Made by a program: the position numbers and the translations under genes
Shown: positions 51,294-62,162 of the stretch, piece by piece
How positions within the stretch are numbered: the stretch's first letter is position 1
Layout of the letters: the number at the start of each line of letters is the position of its first letter
The notes under the pieces: generated by a model
Seen by the model: the letters and a program-made list of their open reading frames with translations, nothing else
Database searches by the model: none
What the model was told of the DNA's origin: nothing
Source of the DNA: Allolobophora icterica
Lineage: Eukaryota > Annelida > Clitellata > Crassiclitellata > Lumbricidae
Direction: 5' to 3'
Assembly: GCA_963556255.1 (NCBI GenBank)
Contig: OY744608.1
Location: 10,348,449 to 10,412,448, forward strand
Length of the DNA: 64,000 nucleotides

Positions 51294-51798
51294 ATGCTCG
51301 GATCATGATGTGGGTGTGGAACCTTTCAATCTTTTTGCAATCACTGCCAATCAGTGACTACGCCTATCGATGTTGACAACTGCTCGCCGTCGCCAAATTA
51401 GCCAATTAACCGGCATGCATAGGTTTGGCACAATAAGCGTCTTGCAGCTCTTGCTTCAGTGCAGACTGACTGAAATGCTGCTCGAGCTGTCATAATTTTG
51501 TTGCTTACTGGTTTGGACTAGCGTCAACGCCGTTGGAATGTCAATGGCTTCGTAATGCTGAGCATCTTGTAGAACATAGAGAGATGGAATGCAAATCCTG
51601 TTTTTTCAATTGTAATCAGATTCCCGTGGCATAAATCCGTTGCTGCACTTCTGTCACGATAGCTGGGCTTTTTGCTTTGGGGGCTGAGTCACATATGGAA
51701 GGGCTACGCCCCTTAGCTCATACCTGGCACCGCCTCTGTTATCCTTTATATAGCCAACTTATAGCTAGTGCACTATAATCGCGTTGGTATACGCCATG

Positions 51799-52017
51799 CA
51801 GAGGCGGCGATTCTGGGGTAGAGGGGACAAGACCCCAACCTTTAACAGTGTGGGCACATTATACAGTTGCCACTTGCCCCCAGTTTTGAAGAAATACCAA
51901 AAAAGATCAAAAAATGTTTTGTACCTCTTGTTTGACCAGATCAGTTCAAAACTCTTTTTTGATTAGATCAGTTCAAAAATGTTCCCTCCCACCTGTGAAA
52001 CAAGATCGCCGCCTCTG
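51799..52017. mobile_element. MITE, GGCGGCGATC family (copy 1)
   Basis: Inverted ends CAGAGGCGGCGATT and GATCGCCGCCTCTG. The interior is shared with copy 2 at 55814-56051 (AGATCAGTTCAAAA; CACCTGTGAAACAAGATCGCC). TGGTATA occurs near both ends as a possible duplication. Confidence 0.65.
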
Positions 52018-52929
52018 CCCTCTGGTATAGGCCTATTGATGCAGTAGGCCCAGGGCCTGTTTTAACGTGCAGTGATACACAAAATGTCCAGCGGCCAGCG
52101 ATAACTTGAGAAGTGCAGTGATGAAAGGCTGTTTGTGCAGGAAATGAACTGTAATTCATAATTATTTATGATTTTCATTATTGAACAGAAAAGTGACGGC
52201 GCTCGGAGTATAGGCCTATTGTCGACTTCCTTATATGCACCACTATATAAGCCTAGGGCCTGTGTGCAGGGTAAATTAAACTTATACTTAAGTACAGTTA
52301 CATAGGCCTACGTTTTGTGAACCACTTCAACCCTTCTTATTGCAATTGTAATCTGACATAGGCCTATATATAAAGCGCCACTTCCGCAATTAATTAACTC
52401 ACAGCGGCGCTCTCGATCCGAACCAGTGAAATCATTGCCGAGTATAGGCCTGCCTCGATCAAGCACTTACGAAACTGCCATGAGGAGCTCTCGAGAAAGA
52501 CGGTTCCCATTGCTATATGTTAGGCCCTATAGGTCTACACAAGCGAATGGCTACTATAGGCCTATGGAAATATAACCATATGGGGCCTGTATACGTTTTC
52601 TATAGCGAACTCACGTGCACAAGCTTGTGCACTGCGCGTAGCTTTTAGAGTAACGCTTTAGAAATTTGGAGTTTACAATTAACCTTGCTCATTTTTCAGC
52701 GAATTGAGCACACACGACGCCATTAATTAAATTCTGCAACGGGCGAACCCGAAATAATCGTCGCAGCTTAACCATCACCCGCTCAGTCAATTGATTAAGC
52801 ATGGTCGAGGTCATACAGACTTCAGTCGGTACATAGAAACGTCTAGCGGCTAGACTCTAGCCTATACTATAGGCATTTACATTTTGCATTAACCTTGCAC
52901 ACTAACCTTCCGGGTTTTAATCCCATGGA

Positions 52930-55229
52930 CAGGGCCGGATTAACCAGTATGCTCAAAATGCTTTAGCATGGGCCCGGGCCCCCGCTTGAAGGGGGCCCCC
53001 CCGACTGGGGTTGGAACGCTGCAGGACAAACACAGTATTTATGACACCAACTTAATTATTTCTTCCTAATTATCATTATTAGCCATTAGTTTCAGTTTAA
53101 GCGAAAATTTGCACTAAGCAAATTGCAAATTGGAAATGTCAGCCATCTAAGCAACTGCTGTGTGCATGCGTTTCTATTGACTCAACTTCTTTCTGTCAAT
53201 ATCCATACTGACGGTAGGCCTACTTTTGTTTTATTCCGACGCGATTAGCTCCCTGGATTTAAGTTTTAGTTTTAATGTTTTAAACGTAGGGCCTACACGA
53301 TGAGTAGAACCTCCCTGGACTCTGACCTGGCACCGGAACGGATGAGGCGGACAGGCTATTGCGGACTTGATTTGATATAGCGCCGGTGAATAAGCTGGTC
53401 TCCCTGACGTGGCTTTTGTGTGGCGCTAAGAAATTTCGGAGATTAACATTACATTTACATTACAACCTTTCTGCTTTTCGGTGCTAAGAATGCCAACTTG
53501 CTAAAGACAAGACTGAGAATGCTTCAGCACCGAACTCGTGTGCTTCGAAGTTCGAACAGCACCGAGTTTTGATGTATTTCTTGCACGAGTCAAGGTAAAA
53601 GACGGCTAAAAAGCACAACCAATGGATTTGCCTGATACTACTGGGATGGCGTCGACATAATTAATAATTGGGATGTCCCACTCACATGATCACTAACTGT
53701 GAGCTGTGACCACATACATGACATTGCATAATTAGGCCTATATACCCACAGATGATGGTTATGGTCATACAAATGAGACTCACAATCACTGGCGTAAACT
53801 TGTCCAAAATATTGGGGGGGGGGCAAAGGGTCTGGACCAGAGGGGCAAAAAACAAGTTTTTTCAAGATGAAAAGGTTTTTTTTCGTTTTTTCTTTGTTTT
53901 TATAGTTTTTGTTGCTTTTAAGATTTTCGGATTTCGGATAGGCCCTAATAAAAATCATGAAAAATGGCTTGAACAATAGCTCCAACTCAGCTTAATTCAG
54001 TTTCGATTTCCGAAAATTAAAAATCATTAAATCAAAATCAATGTTATTAAATAACTTCTACAAAAATAAGAATTTTTTTTAAAACCAATTTTGTGGTTTT
54101 CTTTTTGTTTAAAACCCAATCCGAAAAAACTTTTCACCTGTGGTCTGGACAGTCAGCAGAAGCTTCCGGTATTGCGTTAATGCGTATGAAATTGGACGAT
54201 TTGCTTACATGTAAATTTGTTTCATATTGAAGAAATTGAAGATAAAAATAAATCTTTGTTTTCATTATGAATTTCTGATAGTATTTTTCAGTTCTGTGTC
54301 TCTGTTTTTCTGTTTCTAAAGAAATTTGTGTATTGAAACATAATATTTTAATTTTTGAAGAAATTCTCCTCTCGATTTTTTTGGGGTGGGGGGCATTGCC
54401 CCGGCTCCTCAATTATTGAGGGGGCACCTGCCCCGGCTCTTCCCAAGAGTCTACGCCTATGCTCAAAATGCTAAACTTCTTGAAACAATTGTTACTGGTA
54501 CACAATCGTCTGAAAACGAATCGTCAAAGTTCACAAAACCTTATTGTCACTCGACTGATGCCTATGAATGGTTTCCAGTTAGCCTACAGCGGCCACTATT
54601 GAGCATTGGCTCGAAAAGGGATCAGAAACCTGTAGAAACACGTCCGAGTCCAATGACAGCCCATTTTGTGCAAGGGACAAATTTGTCACTTCAATAATAA
54701 GGTGTTTTATTCTTGGCCAGTGAATGGCGAGCGTCAACAAGAAAATGGTTGCTTTTCAGCCCATTTCAAGGTTTAGGAACACCTGCTTCCAATGTTTGCT
54801 TATGAGTAGATAAAAAAATCGATTTTCATTTTCACTGCCTGTAGTGAGAGTGATAGGCCCCTTATACTTAAATTCATTTCATTTGACCAACATTATTGCA
54901 CAGTTTGCAGCTGCTAAAAGTCGCAAATGTTTCTGAGCTGTTAAATAATGAAAAGTTTCGAATTTTTATTATATTTTTACGCTAACTGTAGCCTACGTTG
55001 GCAATATAGGGCCAAATTAACATTTGAAACAACCTTAGACATAGTCCCAAAATGCAGTGTTGTGTGCAATGTGCACACTACAAATTTGAGCAGCAGGGCA
55101 CATTGACCCTGCTTTGCTACAGTTGATTGTCATGTCTTTACTGTCCCCATCATTCTATGTTCAGTACGACAAGGGCCCCCCGTGCAAAATTAGCATAGCC
55201 CCCCCCCCCGAGTGGTTAATCCGGCCCTG
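52930..55229. mobile_element. 2.3-kb hAT-type element with a nested MITE
   Basis: Inverted ends CAGGGCCGGATTAACC (left) and GGTTAATCCGGCCCTG (right) are perfect over 16 bp. Flanks CCCATGGA (52922-52929) and CCCATGGT (55230-55237) match at 7 of 8. The interior holds a family C fragment (53300-53465, minus) and the MITE 53787-54461. No transposase frame survives. Confidence 0.85.
53787..54461. mobile_element. MITE nested in the hAT-type element
   Basis: Ends CACTGGCGTAAAC and GTCTACGCCTATG are imperfect inverted repeats. Flanks CTCACAAT (53779-53786) and CTCAAAAT (54462-54469) match at 7 of 8. Length 675 bp; T-rich core, no convincing ORF. Confidence 0.6.
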
Positions 55230-55813
55230 CCCATGGTACGGTAACCCCGGTGTTTAGGCTTACTCTTTCGACGGGTTACCTAACCCGGGTAGCCATGGAT
55301 CCAAACTTAATGCCACCTATATATCTAGCTTAAAACTAGCCAAACTTAGGCCTTGCTGCCGCCTATAACCCGAGAGCCAAAGGCCTTGGAAATCGCAACT
55401 CGCGTGCGACTTCATTTCGCCATCTGACTCTAAACTAAACCGAGTAGGCTAATACTCAACTTTTCTAATACCAACACCATGTCGGTTACCCATTCAATGA
55501 GACCACTCATTAAAGATTCGTGTGAATCCGGTGAGTTCAGTTTCCACTTGCTGTTGGTCTTCTTCTGCAAATAGGCCTATTGGTTTGGGTAGAACGCCCA
55601 ATAACATTGCCTGGCATTTTAAACACGGTAGGGCCTATACGCCGTAACTGTTGAATGAAGCTAAACAGCTACTGCAATGAAGCATCAAGTATGTCAAGCT
55701 GAAAGGCCGATAGTTTGGTGCGTGAAAAATTCGGGATTTCACACCGCGAATAGCCTATGTCCATATTGAAGCCATTCTATACCGAAGGCAGAAATCATAC
55801 AATTCAATACAAT

Positions 55814-56051
55814 CATGGGCGGCGATCATGGGGGGTCGAGGGGGACAAGTCCCACAACTTTAAGAGTGGGTGGGGACACACCATACATCTGACCCCCACT
55901 TTGAAGAAACCCCCAAAAAGGTCGTCAAATGTTAACAAAAATGGTTAAAAAAAATTGACATCTTTTTTGAAGCAGATCAGTTCAAAACTCTTTTCACCAG
56001 ATCAGTTCAACAGTGCCCCCCCCCACCTGTGAAACAAGATCGCCGCCAGTG
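55814..56051. mobile_element. MITE, GGCGGCGATC family (copy 2)
   Basis: Ends CATGGGCGGCGATC and GATCGCCGCCAGTG, flanked by perfect 8-bp AATACAAT (55806-55813, 56052-56059). It is a sibling of 51799-52017. Confidence 0.8.
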
Positions 56052-56209
56052 AATACAATAATAGACTAATAGTAACAATTAAGTGTAGCCTATTACGCAA
56101 TTTACGCTACACTACAAGAACTGACTTAAACGCGTAGTGCAGAAGTCCTCAGATCGCATTAATAAGAAACACTACAGTGACTACACTGTCAAAGTAATGT
56201 AATGTAAAT

Positions 56210-57560
56210 CATCGAAATTTCTCGGCGCGACACAAAAGCCGCGTCGGGGAAGACCAGCTTATCACCGGTGCTATATCACTCAAATAAGTCCCCAACTAGG
56301 GGAGGGTCACCCAAGACGGGACGATTCACAGTATTTGCCCCAAGTCACCTTTGCTTATAACATTATATATCCGCTACTTCATCCGTCCTTTAAACTGATC
56401 CTTCACCCTCAATCTGGCAAACGACTTGTAAATTTAACATGTATGGCTTAAAGGAGACAGTAGATTTTTGTTGACCTCCAAATCGTCTCATCTTGGGCAC
56501 AGGGGTGCCCAAAATGGGACATCCAAATATCAAATTCTTCTCCCATGCTAAACAATGTTATTTAATTAAATCAACTCCTTTGTGCAATATTATGGGAGAA
56601 GAGTGATGACTGCACTGTGAACAAGCGGTTGTAGCACAAGCATCTTCGACGATTGCACTGTGCTCACCAAACATAACAAAACTGAATAAACACAGGGGCC
56701 TAATGTACCGCATTGACAGTAGCGGTGGTGGGGTGGAGGTAAGTACTGCAGATTTTCTTATCCTTCCTCCTTCCACTCGATATGGTGCATGAGGTAGTGG
56801 GGCTATGTCATGTACGCTGAAGTTACAGTTGCAGAATCAAGCGACTTCTGAGGGCTGACTGATCAGTGGCGACCGATTCAATAATGTCAGCAGGTGTCGG
56901 TGTTGGAAGTATACATCACTAGTTAGTGCAGTCATAACCGCTAATTGATGGTATAGCCTAAAGCTGGCACTCACTGGCCTATATATACTGTTTTAGAATA
57001 GTTGTTTTACAATGCACACCTGGCATGTGAAGTGTGCATGTAACGTGTGCCCAAGACGGGACTAGTCCCGTCTTGGGCACACATAGCCTGTCCCATCTTG
57101 TGTACTCTACATGTAATGTGTATAATCATCACTTTTTAATGTAAGTACAACATATTATCGCCCATCTGGAAATACATGCGTTAGATAGCATATTTCACTG
57201 TGCCCAGCCACCAAAAGCGTTCCAATATGTCAACGTACATTGATGACTTTGGGCGTTAATTTAAACCCGCAAACTTGGAAGCATAATAGCATAAAAATGT
57301 AAATGCTTAACTGCACGTCGTATGACGTCGATATAGATACAAAAACTTATACATACATGGAATAGGTAATCGTTTCGTCATTGAATGCTAATAAGTAAGT
57401 AACGCGCAGCACGTCTGCAAGAAAACTGAATCGTCTTATCTTGGGCACTGTCCCGTCTTGGGGCACCCTCCCCTATAGGCCTGTTATTTTGTCCGTTCCG
57501 GTGCCAGGTCAGAAACTGGGAGGTCAAGCCGAGGAGACATCAATGTCCTACGGAAGTAGG
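56210..57560 (+). repeat. Dispersed repeat family C, split copy
   Basis: The left half (TTTCTCGGCGCGACACAAAA; CCAGCTTATCACCGG) and the right half (TTTTGTCCGTTCCGGTGCC; GGTCAAGCCGAGGAGAC) are separated only by the MITE 56299-57473. Confidence 0.7.
56299..57473. mobile_element. 1.18-kb MITE with TA target duplication
   Basis: Ends GGGGAGGGTCACCCAAGACG and CGTCTTGGGGCACCCTCCCC are inverted with small differences, flanked by TA (56297-56298, 57474-57475). It splits a family C repeat whose halves resume in order, giving an empty site. Several internal copies of CCCAAGACGGGAC occur, including a 38-bp perfect palindrome (57045-57082). Confidence 0.8.
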
Positions 57561-57819
57561 CCTAAATGCACGGTCTCCTTCTGCAAATACTCGTTTCGCT
57601 AATTTTTAAACAGTCGCATATATTGGATAAAAGCTAGATAAACTAAAACTGGTTGATTTCTAATAGTCTATTCGATACAGGCCGCATACATAGGCCCTAT
57701 ATTTGTTCAATCATGATTCTGGCCTATTTTATTCGACGCATTTGGCAAGCTCTTCTTTCTCACTGATTTGAGTCACGAACACTTTAGGCTAAACATCCTC
57801 TGGGGGATATTACATAACC

Positions 57820-58150
57820 CTTAGACGGCTGCGCGTTGGGGGCAGTCTCGTGGGGTGCGGTCGACCGGTCGTCAGCCTGTGGAGGCTGGCTGTGTCAGGG
57901 ATCATTAAAGGCTTCCCTGCTGGTTAACGACCCGTGGACAACAGGCAAAACTATCCGAATAATTGATAAGAAAGTCCGCCCGGGACGAACTAAACAAACG
58001 ACGCCGCGTGATCTCGTTCCAACTCTCGTCCGGCTCTCGCGTCGCGCATCCGCTGACAAAATATGGAACGCCGCTTGTCCAAATATAATACACGCGTACA
58101 CTCGTATGATATCTGGCTTGTCACTGTCCTGTCAGACTTGGCAGTGAGCG
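57820..58150. other. CG-rich patch with overlapping short ORFs
   Basis: CG dinucleotides are much denser than in the surroundings and open frames of 60-103 codons overlap on both strands. No family is recognised. It could be a promoter or CpG-rich 5' region, possibly of the minus-strand DNASE2 9 kb downstream, but I found no signal-peptide exon here. Confidence 0.25.
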
Positions 58151-58440
58151 AATGATCTGAACTGATTGATTGCTTGACGGGGCTTCAGTGAAGGCGTGTT
58201 GTAATCGCACCGTATTTCATCCGAATGGGCGCTGCGTGACAACCTGGTGTAAATCTGACCGCATGAAAACAGCCAGCGAAAATATTGTGCTAAAGGAAGT
58301 CACGCATACAGTATCTATAAATTTCGCTGAACGCTGCAGCTGTGCATGACAGGAAATTCCTCAGATTGTGTTTCTTGTATCGTGTTGTTTATGTATCGGT
58401 TTCGCCCTGTTGGAACATTTAACATCCTTACATTTAACAT

Positions 58441-58442
58441 TT

Positions 58443-58491
<49 letters not shown>
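58441..58491. repeat. (TA)n microsatellite
   Basis: Twenty or more perfect TA units. Confidence 0.95.
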
Positions 58492-58493
<2 letters not shown>

Positions 58494-58675
58494 GTTTATG
58501 TTACGTAATACAATCCGTGTGTATAACTGTGTATATAACTGTATTGCAAAGATAGCCGGATTTTCATATTAATATCAACATAATATATAGTCCAACATCT
58601 TTTCCAGTTATAGCCAGTCTTGTTGTCCTCGAGACCAAGGTCTTCGTCTCGAGTGCGCTCGAGTTCGTTTTTAAA

Positions 58676-58815
58676 AGTCTTGGTCTTGGTCTTGGTCTTG
58701 ACGTTCAAAGTCTTGGTCTTGGTCTTGGTCTTGAGGTTCAAGGTCTTGGTCTTGGTCTTGGTCTTGAGGTTCAAAGTCTTGGTCTTGGTTTTTCAAGACC
58801 AAGACCAAGACCGAC
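58676..58815. repeat. (TCTTGG)n hexamer array with inverted end
   Basis: Runs of three TCTTGG units alternate with GAGGTTCAA spacers. At 58790-58812 the array inverts to CCAAGA units, giving a hairpin. It shares its unit with 59597-59768. Confidence 0.85.
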
Positions 58816-59192
58816 CTAAAATTTTAAATTTTTTCGCGCCATTGCGGTCAATAACGGTCGCAACTCTGGCCCATAGCCAATAATAGATAGCTCTTGTCTG
58901 GTCAACCGAGAGCCAGACGAACTGAGTCACAGGCAGTTAGACTTTCAGCCACACAGGTAACCCCGGCAGACTGACCCCCGCGATCAGTGCGCAGGCCAGG
59001 CGCCAAAGATCTGGGCCACAGTTACACTCCTCTTGGAAATATCTTACATCATGCACCCTCCCTCTCCGTCTTATGGTTGACATCTTAGTCATATCGGGAT
59101 TTGGAGTTGTAGGTCAAGTCCGTATATGGACCTACTCTCATACTGGTAGCCTTGATATGACTCCTCACCCTCATTGCCCTCACAAGCTCAGA

Positions 59193-59282
<90 letters not shown>

Positions 59283-59322
59283 ACACACGATTTGGCTACG
59301 TTTGACCAGGTTAATACCAAGG

Positions 59323-59359
<37 letters not shown>
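59193..59359. repeat. (GT)n and (TA)n microsatellites
   Basis: About 88 bp of GT (59193-59280) followed by 36 bp of TA (59324-59359). The ORFs here are repeat artefacts. Confidence 0.95.
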
Positions 59360-59363
<4 letters not shown>

Positions 59364-59529
59364 GGCGTCTACACCATAGAAACATTGGAGCAAATGCTCC
59401 ATACAAGAAATGGGGGGAGATCTGTCAGTGTGTGTGCCACCATTTTAGGGGAGGAAGGAACGGGGAGGGGAGAAGAAGAGGAGGAAAAGGGACGTTGCTC
59501 CAATGACTTAGGGGGGATAGACGCCCCTG
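59360..59529. mobile_element. MITE inserted in (TA)n
   Basis: Ends CAGAGGCGTCTA and TAGACGCCCCTG are inverted with one mismatch. The TA run continues on both sides, so an 8-bp TATATATA duplication is possible but cannot be proved. Confidence 0.55.
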
Positions 59530-59596
59530 TATATATATATATATATATATACGCCTCTGAGGAATAGGGTGGATATGATTGTGATTTTTGGGTCGT

Positions 59597-59768
59597 GGTC
59601 TTGGTCTTGGTCTTGGTCTTAAGGTTCAAGGTCTTGGTCTTGGTCTTGGTCTTGAGGTTCAAGGTCTTGGTCTTGGTCTTGGTCTTGAGGTTCAAGGTCT
59701 TGGTCTTGGTCTTGGTCTTGAGGTTCAAGGTCTTGGTCTTGGTCTTGGTCTTGAGGTTTAAGGTCTTG
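59597..59768. repeat. (TCTTGG)n hexamer array, second block
   Basis: Five periods of three TCTTGG units plus a TTGAGGTTCAAGG spacer. ORFs on both strands are artefacts of the period. Confidence 0.9.
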
Positions 59769-59929
59769 ACAACAAGACTGGTTATAGCCTTCTTTCGCTG
59801 TGAACTGCAAGTAGGGCCTGCATGTTTCGGTCACAGCGCTTCCTTTTGAAACCGAATGACCGTATAGACCTGCTGCCTATACGCCTAAATAGTACATACC
59901 TTAAATATCATTGTCCTAGCTCTTTTTAA

Positions 59930-60520
59930 ACCGTAAGTCTATAAATACTTCGAGTTGAAGAAGATAGAGAAGGAAATCAGAAAATATAAGTAAAAGAAGA
60001 CGTGGCCGTTGAAATGTAGTAGAATTTGTAGAAATATATATAAGATGAAGCTCACCCTCCTCCCCACTTCGCATCAGTTTAAGAACAGGTTTAAAGCGCA
60101 TCTTATGTCTAAAATAAATCAGAGATTATTATTGGACTTGAACTGTGTTAAGCAAGTTTCTCTGCTGTTGAATCGAGTAAAGTGCTTGTAAGCTCCTGAT
60201 TGTAGAACTGGTCAATTGAAATGTTTCGCTGCTAAACAAACTAAAGAAATTTTTTAAATAAACAACATTGATGGTCATGTTTCATATTTAATATCTGTGT
60301 GAAATATAAATATTGTCAAAACGATGTGTAATTGCTAATCATTGCATAAATTAGACTGACTGTTACTCACTTGTATCAGGGCTACCTTGTTAGCGGAACC
60401 TTAGGTTCCTTAGGGTATTACCCTTTGTCACTGAAACTGTAGGCCCTATGTAAACAGTATGTAAACATTGTTTACTTGGAAATGAGGCAGTGAACAATAA
60501 AATTGATTGATTGATTGATT
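59930..60520 (+). mobile_element. LINE 3' end with hairpin and (ATTG)n tail
   Basis: A degenerate tail frame (HQFKNRFKAHL near 60069) is followed by the hairpin at 60378-60423, AATAAA and ATTG repeats (60498-60521). The tail abuts the triplet tail of the SINE on the other strand. Confidence 0.55.
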
Positions 60521-60627
60521 GAAGAGGAAGAAGAAGAGGGTAAAAGAAGAAGAAAAATAAGAAGAAGAAGGAGGAGGAGGAGGAGGAGGAGGAGGAGGAG
60601 GAGGAGAAGAAGAAGAAGAAGAAGAAG

Positions 60628-60659
<32 letters not shown>

Positions 60660-61078
60660 GAAGAACGAGGAGGAAGAGGAGGAAGATGATGATGAGGAGG
60701 AGGAGGAAGAGGAGAAGGAGGAGGAGGAGAAAGAAGAAGAGGAAGAAGAGGAGGAAGAAGAAGAAAAAGAAGAAGATGAAGAAGCAAAAGAAGAGCAGTC
60801 CCTTCGACTCCCTTGAGATAACTAGCCATGGGTATACATGAAGTGCTAGCGACTTTATTTTTCTTAGTCTGGGCATATGAAGCGTGTATACCCAATCCTC
60901 TCCCTCACCATCTCATCTTCCAACCGACAGTGTGCGGTCACTGTACTCATTGTAGCTGAGTTGACTATAGGGGCGTAGGTGGAGTAGAAATATCTAAACA
61001 AATCTCTCTCCTGGCGGGGATTTGAACCTCCGACCTCTCAGTTGACAGTCCAGCACGCTAACCACTAGACTACGACGC
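60500..61078 (-). repeat. Complete tRNA-derived SINE, family B, with expanded triplet tail
   Basis: Minus strand: A box GTAGTCTAGTGG (61073-61062), B box GGTTCAAATCC (61028-61018), body with GAGTACAGTGACCG, then a CTT-rich tail that has grown to about 250 bp (60521-60785). The anticodon stem does not pair, so this is not a working tRNA. Confidence 0.7.
60521..60785. repeat. GAA/GGA triplet expansion (SINE tail)
   Basis: About 260 bp of GAA, GGA and GAT triplets. On the minus strand it continues the CTT tail of the complete family B SINE. Confidence 0.9.
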
Positions 61079-61140
61079 ACCCCAGGTGAACCTGTTGCGT
61101 AACCCAGGCAGCCAATTACGAGGCCGAGAAACGCGGGCGT

Positions 61141-61255
61141 ATGCCACACACCCTACAAGATCAGTATAGAAGAGGGAGGGCGTATTCAGATGCGCGTGAC
61201 ATTCGTTCAAAATGGCCCCAGCGTCTTCCGGTTCCACCCCATCGGGTGCTGCCAT
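61141..61255 (-). other. Possible first exon of an unidentified minus-strand gene
   Basis: ATG at 61255-61253 opens MAAPDGVEPEDAGAILNECH and runs about 35 codons to a GT near 61150. The DNA around 61180-61340 is CG-richer than its surroundings. I found no following exon. It may be chance or the 5' end of a gene whose other exons I missed. Confidence 0.2.
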
Positions 61256-61494
61256 GTCTTAGACACCCCGTGCCTTACCCTCGTGGCTCGATGACATCGG
61301 ACCTGGACTTCCCGCGCTGCAGCAAACGCCACCTACCGGTCGATGGATGTCAGACTCCGTCCGACAGATGGAGTGATGTAAGCAGCGAAGGAAGGAAGGA
61401 TGACTGAAGAAGGAAAGGAGGAGGAATGAAGTCATCGCAGGGACAATTATCAGGTGGGCACATGCACACTGCCACTCCCACACACCAACCCTTC

Positions 61495-61640
61495 TCTGTC
61501 TGCCTGTCTGTCTGTCTGTCTGCGTGTATGTCTGTATCTGTGTGTCTGTGTGTCTGTGTGTGTCTGTGTGTGTCTGTCTGTGCGTCTGTCTGTGTGTCTG
61601 TCTGTCTGACTGCCTGTCTGTCGTCTGTCTGTCTGTCGTC
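61495..61640. repeat. (GTCT)n/(GTGT)n microsatellite
   Basis: Mixed TGTC and TGTG units followed by a GGT/GGTGAT trinucleotide block to about 61730. The frames here are artefacts. Confidence 0.9.
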
Positions 61641-61781
61641 TGGTGGTGGTGGTGATGGTGTTGGTGGTGCTAATCATGGTGGTGGTGGTGATAGTGGTGG
61701 TGAATTGTGATGGAGGTGATGGAGGTGGTGAATAACATCACCGTTTATTGATGCACTGGGAGCGCTCGATAATGTAGTGGT

Positions 61782-62162
61782 CATAGGCGCCGACTTCTTG
61801 GGGGCCTTGGGTGCCAATGCACCATGAGAGAAAGTTCAGTGGGTGCCTGGCACCCAGAAGAATTCAGACCCAAAATTCAATTTTTTTGCACCTAAGCAGT
61901 AATCTCACAACGTGAGAAGTACAACTACAACACAAATACCCAACATTGCATGCATCTCACAGTCACACTCCGTACAAAAACAATAATTTATTTATTTATT
62001 ATTTAAAAAAATAATAACACTAGAACCCTTGACAAGAAAACACCTTTCTTTCTCCGAAAATCCGCTAAGACTCACCTACCTAAGGGGAGGGGGTATGGAA
62101 ATGGAGGGAGGGCCCATGCACCCAGTGGCACCCAGAGACAAAAGCAAAAGTCGGAGCCTATG
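61782..62162. mobile_element. MITE with CATAGGC termini
   Basis: Ends CATAGGCGCCGACTT and AAGTCGGAGCCTATG are inverted with one mismatch. The subterminal GGTGCC/GGCACC blocks mirror each other. The flanks do not give a clean 8-bp duplication. Confidence 0.6.

Noticed and set aside
57836..58147. 103-codon frame in a CG-rich patch
   Set aside because: Three overlapping frames on both strands and no recognised motif; stop-poor base composition explains it.
59073..59567. 164-codon frame with VCVCVC and IYIYIY
   Set aside because: It spans GT and TA microsatellites and a MITE; no protein signature.
59595..59849. Frames of VLVLVL and QDQDQD on both strands
   Set aside because: Products of the TCTTGG hexamer array.
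60515..60895. Long open frames of poly-Arg/Lys (plus) and poly-Leu/Ser (minus)
   Set aside because: They are translations of the GAA/GGA triplet tail of a SINE.
61005..61078. tRNA gene on the minus strand
   Set aside because: A and B boxes are present but the anticodon stem does not pair and the sequence runs into a SINE body and tail.
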